DNA from: UKL13-2 sp043793345
GTDB taxonomy: Bacteria > Pseudomonadota > Gammaproteobacteria > Burkholderiales > Usitatibacteraceae
Reading direction: 5' to 3'
NCBI GenBank assembly: GCA_043793345.1
Contig: JAYVXF010000255.1
Location: 1 to 12,817, forward strand
DNA length: 12,817 nucleotides
The position numbers were made by a program, and so were the translations under genes. Positions 7,896 through 12,817 of this stretch are shown piece after piece. Each line of letters begins with the position of its first letter. The first letter of the stretch is position 1. Under the pieces are notes generated by a model. The model made no database searches. It was not told the DNA's origin and was given only the letters and a program-made list of their open reading frames with translations.

Positions 7896-10508
7896 ATGAA
7901 CATTTCCCCGGAACTCTGGCAGCAGATCGATCCGCTCCTGACCGACGCGCTCGACATGGAAGACGGCGCGCGCGCTCAATGGCTCGAGCGCCTCGATCTA
8001 ACGCACCCTCATCTGGCGCCTCTCCTGCGCAAGATGCTGGCCGCGCACGACCGCGCCGAGCGATCCCAGGAACTTGAGACCGTGCCGAAACTGGCACCGG
8101 CCCCCCCGCTTTGCAGCGACTTCGCCGCCGGCGCACGCGTTGGCCCGTTCGCGCTGGTACGCCCACTGGGCCGTGGTGGCATGGGCGAAGTGTGGCTAGC
8201 CAGACAGGCCGACGGACGTGTTGAACGCGAGGTCGCACTCAAGCTGCCGACGATTTACCTGCACAGCGAGGTCTGGCGTGAGCGTTTTCGCCGCGAACGC
8301 GACATCCTCGCCAAGCTCACGCATCCGAACATTGCGCGGCTGTTTGATGCTGGCGTCAGCGACATTGAGGGCAGCCGCGGCCAGCCGTACATGGCGATGG
8401 AATATATCGAAGGCGAGTCGCTAACCGAATTTGTGACCATACGGAGATCAACCGTTGAGGAGCGGTTGAAACTGTTCCGGCAGATTCTCGCCGCGGTTGC
8501 GCACGCGCATCGGCACCTGGTGGTGCATCGCGATCTCAAACCGGCCAACATTCTCATTGATAACAGCGGTCAGGTGAAATTGCTCGATTTTGGTATTGCC
8601 AAGCTGATCGACGATGGCGTGGCGGCGAATGCAGCCGCAGATCTCACCCAACTAGGCGGTCGGGTGATGACATTGCGCTATGCGGCACCCGAGCAAGTCA
8701 CCGACGGTGTCATTAGTACCGCCACGGATACCTATGCGCTGGGTGTCATCCTGCATGAACTGCTGACAGGACTTTCTCCGTATCGTGCTGTGCGTGAAGG
8801 GCGCGCGCTCACGGAATCAGCGTTACTAGGTGTGGAAACGCCTGTGCCATCATCGTTGGCCATGACCAACGATGTGGCTATCGAGCGCAGGAATACTTCT
8901 GCAAAGCTGCTAGCGCGCCAGATCGCGGGCGACCTTGACGCCATCGTTCTCAAAGCCATGCGGCGAAATCCGGCAGACCGTTACGCTTCGGTGGAGAAAT
9001 TTGACGATGACATCCAGCGTCATCTCGACCACCGTCCGGTGAAGGCTCGGGAGGGCACCTGGCGTTACCTTGCCGGTCGCTTTGTGGCACGCTACCAGCT
9101 TCCCATTGTGGCGGGCATCGCCGTGTTTGCAACGCTGGCATTTGGCGTGGTGATGGTAGAGCGCGAACGGCGAATTGCCGTGGCGGAGAAGGCGCGTGCC
9201 GAAAAGCATTTTGCCAGTGTGAGGAAACTCGCCAACGCATTCATGTTTGATGTGCATGGCGAAATTGAAAATCTGGCGGGGTCGTTGAAGGCGCGACAAA
9301 CCCTCATCGGCACCGCACTTCAATATCTGGATAGTCTCGCCAGTGAGGCTCGCGATGATCCTGAACTGGCACTTGAAGTCGCGGTGGCCTACCGGAAACT
9401 TGCCGAGATCAAGGGCGATGGTCGCGGTGCGCACCTCGGTGAATCAAGCGTTGCACGCCGCAATGCCGAGCGCGCTGCTGCGTTGCTCGATGCGGTTGAA
9501 CTGCGCGCACCGAATAACATTAATATTCTGCGTGAGCACCGGGTATTGGCGCTGTTTCTCGGACGCTTGACGCTCGAAGCAGGGGATGCAGACGGTATCA
9601 AGGAAACGGAGAAAGCAGCCAATATCGCCGAGAAAATTACGCGCTTGCCCGGCGCGGATTTCGGTGACCGCCGCAACCTCGGCGCGACGTTGGCCGAATA
9701 CGGCGGGATCCTGGCGGTGGTGAAAGACGACGATGCAGCGGCGGCCACGCAACTGGCACGTTCGATCGACATTCTGGAAGCGCTGGTTCGTGAAAAACCG
9801 GCAGATTTACTCACGCGAGCCCGCCTTGCCTATGCCTATGAGCGGGCGGCAATCGGTGCAGAGGTGAGCGGAAAGACGGTGCAACGTTCACGTGCGATCG
9901 AGCTGTTTAAAAAATCGATTGCGACCACCGAGTTGCTGATCCATGACGATGCGGAAAATTTGTCGCATCAGCAAACATTGGTCAAGCGCTACAACAACGC
10001 GGCACACGCGATGCTGAAATTCGGCGAGCGCAATGAAGCGCGTGGCACGGCGGCGAAGGGCAACGCACTGGCTGTGCGGTTGGTGACGGCCGATCCCGGC
10101 AATGTGGGCAACGCCACGATGCGGGTCAGCGCACTCGCGACTGCGGCCGATATCGAAAACAAAAGCGGGCAATTTGAAAACGCCATCGCGCTCGCACGCG
10201 AAGCCATCGCAGCCAATGCACGACTGCCGCAGGAGACACGCGCCGGACTGATTGTGCGCGAGAGTGTCATCGGTGCGATGCGGTCGCTGGGCGAGGCTAA
10301 CTGCGCGCTCGCGGAGAACGTGTCCCAATCGCGCGCGCGCCGTATCAACCTGCTTAAAGAGGCGCACACGTTGCTGGTGCAGAGTCGCGCCTTCAAGCGG
10401 GAACTGATTGATCGCAAGATTGATGCGCGCGAAGCGGCGAACGCGATTGAGGAGATCGATGCCGAATTGAAAAAGTGCGATGTGCTGATGGTGCGCGCCG
10501 TGGGCTGA
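7896..10508 (+). CDS. Transmembrane Ser/Thr protein kinase with large C-terminal helical region
   Basis: An 870-aa Hanks-type kinase. Residues 1-70 form a short acidic/helical N-terminal segment. The kinase domain (about 83-378) has the glycine loop LGRGGMGEVW (91-100), the ATP-binding lysine K116 (VALKL), a probable helix-C glutamate E134, the catalytic loop HRDLKPAN (211-218, D213), DFG (231-233) and APE (264-266), so it should be active. A single membrane segment follows at about 401-421. The remaining 450 residues are Ala/Leu/Glu-rich and helical, with TPR-like spacing (KLANAFMFDVHGEIENLAGS, LEVAVAYRKLAEI, LARSIDILEALV), and may act as a sensor or protein-binding region. It lies 96 bp after the ECF sigma gene, probably in one transcript, so phosphorylation of that sigma factor is a reasonable inference. 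Upstream signal AGAAG is weak. A terminator hairpin follows the stop. Confidence 0.93.
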   Translation: MNISPELWQQIDPLLTDALDMEDGARAQWLERLDLTHPHLAPLLRKMLAAHDRAERSQELETVPKLAPAPPLCSDFAAGARVGPFALVRPLGRGGMGEVWLARQADGRVEREVALKLPTIYLHSEVWRERFRRERDILAKLTHPNIARLFDAGVSDIEGSRGQPYMAMEYIEGESLTEFVTIRRSTVEERLKLFRQILAAVAHAHRHLVVHRDLKPANILIDNSGQVKLLDFGIAKLIDDGVAANAAADLTQLGGRVMTLRYAAPEQVTDGVISTATDTYALGVILHELLTGLSPYRAVREGRALTESALLGVETPVPSSLAMTNDVAIERRNTSAKLLARQIAGDLDAIVLKAMRRNPADRYASVEKFDDDIQRHLDHRPVKAREGTWRYLAGRFVARYQLPIVAGIAVFATLAFGVVMVERERRIAVAEKARAEKHFASVRKLANAFMFDVHGEIENLAGSLKARQTLIGTALQYLDSLASEARDDPELALEVAVAYRKLAEIKGDGRGAHLGESSVARRNAERAAALLDAVELRAPNNINILREHRVLALFLGRLTLEAGDADGIKETEKAANIAEKITRLPGADFGDRRNLGATLAEYGGILAVVKDDDAAAATQLARSIDILEALVREKPADLLTRARLAYAYERAAIGAEVSGKTVQRSRAIELFKKSIATTELLIHDDAENLSHQQTLVKRYNNAAHAMLKFGERNEARGTAAKGNALAVRLVTADPGNVGNATMRVSALATAADIENKSGQFENAIALAREAIAANARLPQETRAGLIVRESVIGAMRSLGEANCALAENVSQSRARRINLLKEAHTLLVQSRAFKRELIDRKIDAREAANAIEEIDAELKKCDVLMVRAVG

Positions 10509-10513
10509 TTGGG

Positions 10514-10533
10514 CGCTGCGCTGCGGCGTTTTT
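10514..10533 (+). terminator. Probable intrinsic terminator after the kinase gene
   Basis: CGCTGC (10514-10519), loop GCT, GCGGCG (10523-10528) pair over six positions (five Watson-Crick and one T-G), followed at once by TTTTT (10529-10533). It begins 6 bp after the kinase stop, so it probably ends the sigma-kinase transcript and gives the next gene its own promoter. Confidence 0.55.
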
Positions 10534-10631
10534 ATTGCGTGACCGATGGCAGGATTTCAACCGGGAATCCGTTCGATGGAGTATGGGCGCATTGGATGCC
10601 CTTCAATGCCAGTCTCCGAACGAGGTTCACC

Positions 10632-11090
10632 GTGAAAAAACTCATTGTATTTACCCTCTTTGCCGGATTGCTCTCAGCAAATGCCTACGCCGATTGGGAT
10701 CCCGCGCTGGAAGCCCGCGAAGCCGCCGAGCGCAAAGCCGAGCAGCAGCGTGCGGCGAAGCAGAAAGGCGAACACGACAAGATGATCCGCGCAGCCAGCA
10801 CAAAAGCCTACCGCAAAGAGTTAGGCAAGGACGCGGTCGGAAAGTCGGACGCCGAAGTCGAACGCATTTACAAGCAGCGCGAGGCAGATATCCTGAAGCA
10901 GGCCGCGGCCTTCACATCAAAGCGCAACGCGATGTCCGGCCAATCGCAAAAACTCGATCCCAACACCCGCTCGCAGCACGACGCACAGATGAAAGGCATG
11001 ACCGGAAAATCCGTCACTGATCTGGAAAAAATGAACGACAAGGAGCTCGACGCTTTTACCCGGGACATGGAAAAGAAGTATGGCAAGTAG
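10632..11090 (+). CDS. Small exported protein of unknown function
   Basis: The 152-aa product begins with a standard Sec signal peptide (MKKLIVFTLFAGLLSANAYA, probable cleavage after residue 20, AYA before DW). The mature part is very hydrophilic, rich in Lys, Glu, Ala and Gln, and probably mostly helical (EAREAAERKAEQQRAAKQ, then AEVERIYKQREADILKQAAA, and DLEKMNDKELDAFTRDMEKK at the end). It has no cysteines and no membrane segment after the signal. The start is GTG at 10632-10634, with GAGG at 10622-10625 six bases before it; a longer reading to 10509 has no signal peptide at its start and overlaps the terminator. I do not recognise the family. It follows the kinase after 123 bp that contain the terminator, so it probably has its own promoter, though none was clear. 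Confidence 0.8.
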   Translation: MKKLIVFTLFAGLLSANAYADWDPALEAREAAERKAEQQRAAKQKGEHDKMIRAASTKAYRKELGKDAVGKSDAEVERIYKQREADILKQAAAFTSKRNAMSGQSQKLDPNTRSQHDAQMKGMTGKSVTDLEKMNDKELDAFTRDMEKKYGK

Positions 11091-11393
11091 CGGGGCATCG
11101 GTGTCGGCAGGGCGAATTGCAGTGGTGTGTCCGTTGGACTCCATAGCGAACGCGGTTCATGCCGGAACATCAACGTCTAGCACTGGTGCGGTGTTTGTAG
11201 CCTTTATCGGCTGGAAGGTGCGCCAATGCTTGAGTTTGGCGGCGAAGTGGGGTGGCCATAACGACAACTGCAACTCCAGCACTAGTACTATTGCGGCTTG
11301 CAGGGCGAAATGCTGCCAAGAGCCGCGCCAGTGCCTGACTTGGACTGAAATTTCAGGAAATTATTTGCAAGCAACCTGTTACGGAGAAGAAAA
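11091..11393 (+). other. 303-bp intergenic region with leader of the propeller gene
   Basis: No gene is confidently assigned here. The stretch holds an inverted repeat CGCCAA (11221-11226) / TTGGCG (11236-11241), a candidate promoter with a 12-bp palindrome near 11340-11367, and the Shine-Dalgarno GGAG (11383-11386) of the next gene. One reading frame stays open across it (11080-11418) and contains a Cys-rich, PAN-like stretch, discussed separately. Confidence 0.5.
11340..11367 (+). promoter_or_regulatory. Candidate promoter with a 12-bp palindrome, upstream of the propeller gene
   Basis: TTGGAC (11340-11345) and TATTTG (11362-11367) are spaced by 16 bp and weakly resemble a sigma70 -35/-10 pair. 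The perfect palindrome CTGAAATTTCAG (11345-11356) overlaps the -35 box and spacer, a usual place for a repressor site. The distance to the ATG at 11394 is 26 bp. The boxes match only partly, so the palindrome is firmer than the promoter. Confidence 0.3.
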
Positions 11394-12817
11394 ATGTCTA
11401 CTCGGCGCGCAATCATGAACTCCCTGCTTGCCTTCGTATCGGTGTTGTTGCTCGCCGCAGCCAGCGCGGTTCAGGCGCAGCCCTTCGCCTATATCACCAA
11501 CCAAAACAGCAATAACGTATCGGTCATCGACATCGCGACGAACACCGTGGTCGCTACCGTGGTGGTGGGTACCAACCCGGAAGGCGTCGCCGTCAACCCC
11601 GTCGACGCGCGTGTCTATGTAGCGAACTTCAACAGCAACAATGTCTCGGTGATCGACACTGCCAGCAACACCGTGGTTGACACCGTAGTGGTGGGAACCG
11701 GCCCGCTCGGCGTCGCCGTCAACCCCGCAGGCACGCGCGTCTATGTGACCAACTACAACAGCAGCAACGTCTCGGTAATCGACACCACGACCAACACCGT
11801 GGTCGCCACTCTTGCGGTGGGAGTCCTCCCCTGGGGGGTTGCCGTCAACCCCGACGGCACCCGCGTCTATGTGGCGAACTTCAACAGCAGCACCGTCTCG
11901 GTGATCGACACCGCCACCAACACCGTGGCCACCGTGGCGGTATTCGGCCCGCGCAGCGTCGCCGTCAACGGTGCTGGCACGCGCGTCTATGTGGCGAAAA
12001 GCAATGGCACTGTTGCGGTGATCGACACCGCGACCAACACTGTGGTCGCCACCGTGACGGTGGGAGGCGTCCCACAGACGGTCGCGGTCAACCCCGCCGG
12101 CACCCGCGTCTATGTAACTAATTCAGACAACGTCACCAACGGTGTCTCGGTGATCGACACCGCGACCAACACCGTGGCAAATACTGTCGCGGTCGGACTC
12201 GGCCCGGTTGGCGTCGCCGTCAACCCCGCGGGCACGGGTGCCTATGTCGCGAACTTTGGCAGCAATACCGTCTCGGTGGTCGACACTGCGACCAACGCCG
12301 TGGTCGCCACCGTGCCGGTGGGAACCAGCCCCGTTGCTTTCGGCCTGTTCATCGGACCCGCCGCTGCCGCGCCCCTGGCGCTCATCGGTGTGCAATCACG
12401 CAAGGATCACGGAGCCGCAGGTACGCACAACCTGCCGCTCGATACCAGCGTCCCGATCACCGGTGCGGTCACTGTTGAACCACGCGTGATCGGCACCGGG
12501 CACCGTATTGTCTTTGTCTTCAGCGATAACGTCACCTCCCTGAGCAGCGCCACGGCAGTCAATGGTGCCGGGCAGGCGGTGCCTGGAACCGTGAGCGCCA
12601 TTGGCAGCGAGATTACCGTTACCTTGCCGACGGTGCCGGACAATAGCAGCGTACTCATCACCCTGACCGGCGTGAACGGCACGATAGACGCCCCCGCCGC
12701 AGTCGGGTTTCTGGTCGGCGACGTGAACAACACACGCTCGGTCAATTCCTCCGACATCAGCGGCGTGAAAGCGCGATCCGGCCAAACCACGACGGCCTTG
12801 AATTTCAAGTTTGACGT
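11394..12817 (+). CDS. Secreted seven-repeat YVTN beta-propeller with dockerin-like tail, C-terminus cut by window edge
   Basis: The frame is open from ATG 11394 through the right edge, giving 474 codons with the end missing. Residues 1-28 are a signal peptide (LLAFVSVLLLAAASAVQA then QPFAY). Seven tandem repeats of 40-44 aa follow from residue 33 to about 318, each of the form Y-[VI]-[TA]-N/K...VSVIDT-A-TNTVVATV-VG...VAVNP-GTRV, the YVTN/lactonase-like beta-propeller pattern; seven repeats suit one closed propeller. Next come a SRKDHGAAGTHNLPL segment and a beta-rich region (about residues 354-440), and then GDVNNTRSVNSSDISGVKARSGQ, with the D-x-N-x-x-x-x-V-N-x-x-D spacing of a type I dockerin calcium loop; its second half lies beyond the window. 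The Shine-Dalgarno GGAG (11383-11386) is 7 bases from the ATG. It is probably an extracellular binding or surface protein; the partner is unknown. Confidence 0.9.
   Translation, partial: MSTRRAIMNSLLAFVSVLLLAAASAVQAQPFAYITNQNSNNVSVIDIATNTVVATVVVGTNPEGVAVNPVDARVYVANFNSNNVSVIDTASNTVVDTVVVGTGPLGVAVNPAGTRVYVTNYNSSNVSVIDTTTNTVVATLAVGVLPWGVAVNPDGTRVYVANFNSSTVSVIDTATNTVATVAVFGPRSVAVNGAGTRVYVAKSNGTVAVIDTATNTVVATVTVGGVPQTVAVNPAGTRVYVTNSDNVTNGVSVIDTATNTVANTVAVGLGPVGVAVNPAGTGAYVANFGSNTVSVVDTATNAVVATVPVGTSPVAFGLFIGPAAAAPLALIGVQSRKDHGAAGTHNLPLDTSVPITGAVTVEPRVIGTGHRIVFVFSDNVTSLSSATAVNGAGQAVPGTVSAIGSEITVTLPTVPDNSSVLITLTGVNGTIDAPAAVGFLVGDVNNTRSVNSSDISGVKARSGQTTTALNFKFD
11490..12345 (+). repeat. Seven tandem coding repeats (120-132 bp) in the propeller gene
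   Basis: The repeats begin at the TAT codon at 11490, 11616, 11742, 11868, 11988, 12111 and 12243, so the spacings are 126, 126, 126, 120, 123 and 132 bp. The DNA is closely similar between units (for example GTCTCGGTGATCGACAC recurs), and more alike than structure alone would require, which suggests recent duplication or exchange between blades. All length changes are multiples of three, so the frame is kept. Confidence 0.85.

Noticed and set aside
8910..9434. Minus-strand frames within the kinase gene, including 8910-9434 and 9888-10367
   Set aside because: Shadows of an intact kinase reading frame; composition and lack of motifs do not support coding.
11080..11418. 112-codon plus-strand frame between the exported protein and the propeller gene
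   Set aside because: Not called as a gene: it overlaps the previous stop and the ribosome site and start of the next gene, and has no signal peptide or good start. Its Cys-rich part is kept as a low-interest finding.
11490..12345. Regular spacing suggesting a CRISPR-like array
   Set aside because: The period is 120-132 bp, the whole unit is conserved, lengths vary in multiples of three and all units are in one open frame; this is a protein repeat.
12123..12785. Minus-strand frames 12123-12395 and 12396-12785
   Set aside because: They are opposite the clearly coding propeller/dockerin gene and reflect its repetitive GC-rich codons.

Overview
The window looks like chromosomal DNA of a GC-rich betaproteobacterium. 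The pyruvate dehydrogenase (PDH) genes are in the order E1-E2-E3, E1 is the long homodimeric type, and E3 carries its own N-terminal lipoyl domain, a layout known from Ralstonia, Neisseria and their relatives. The secreted beta-propeller with a dockerin-like tail is also of a kind seen in environmental betaproteobacteria. I cannot name the genus from the sequence.

Layout. The left half is on the minus strand and, read in that direction, runs aceE (7023-4351), aceF (4181-2841), lpdA (2731-848), a VanZ-like membrane protein (709-335) and a VOC/glyoxalase-like protein cut by the window edge (333-1). The right half is on the plus strand: an ECF sigma factor (7248-7799), a transmembrane Ser/Thr protein kinase (7896-10508), a probable terminator, a small exported protein of unknown role (10632-11090), and a secreted seven-repeat YVTN beta-propeller with a dockerin-like C-terminus that runs off the right edge (11394-12817). 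The two halves diverge from a 224-bp spacer that holds an FNR/ANR-like site and a perfect operator-like dyad.

How the genes work together. AceE decarboxylates pyruvate and reductively acetylates lipoyl groups, AceF passes acetyl to CoA, and LpdA reoxidises the lipoyl groups with FAD and NAD+. The sigma factor and kinase form the ECF-sigma/kinase pair known from several bacterial phyla, and probably sense a signal through the kinase's large C-terminal helical region. Whether the two exported proteins downstream belong to that regulon is open.

The most unusual feature is the density of palindromic elements in the PDH operon. A copy of one roughly 32-bp palindromic repeat is read in frame, in the same frame, inside the interdomain linkers of both AceF and LpdA. 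Two more hairpins make up part of the LpdA linker. A 91-bp nested inverted repeat of related sequence fills much of the aceE-aceF gap, and a different 87-bp inverted repeat fills the aceF-lpdA gap. I found no CRISPR array, rRNA, tRNA, phage gene or transposase, and no clearly new defence or biosynthetic system.
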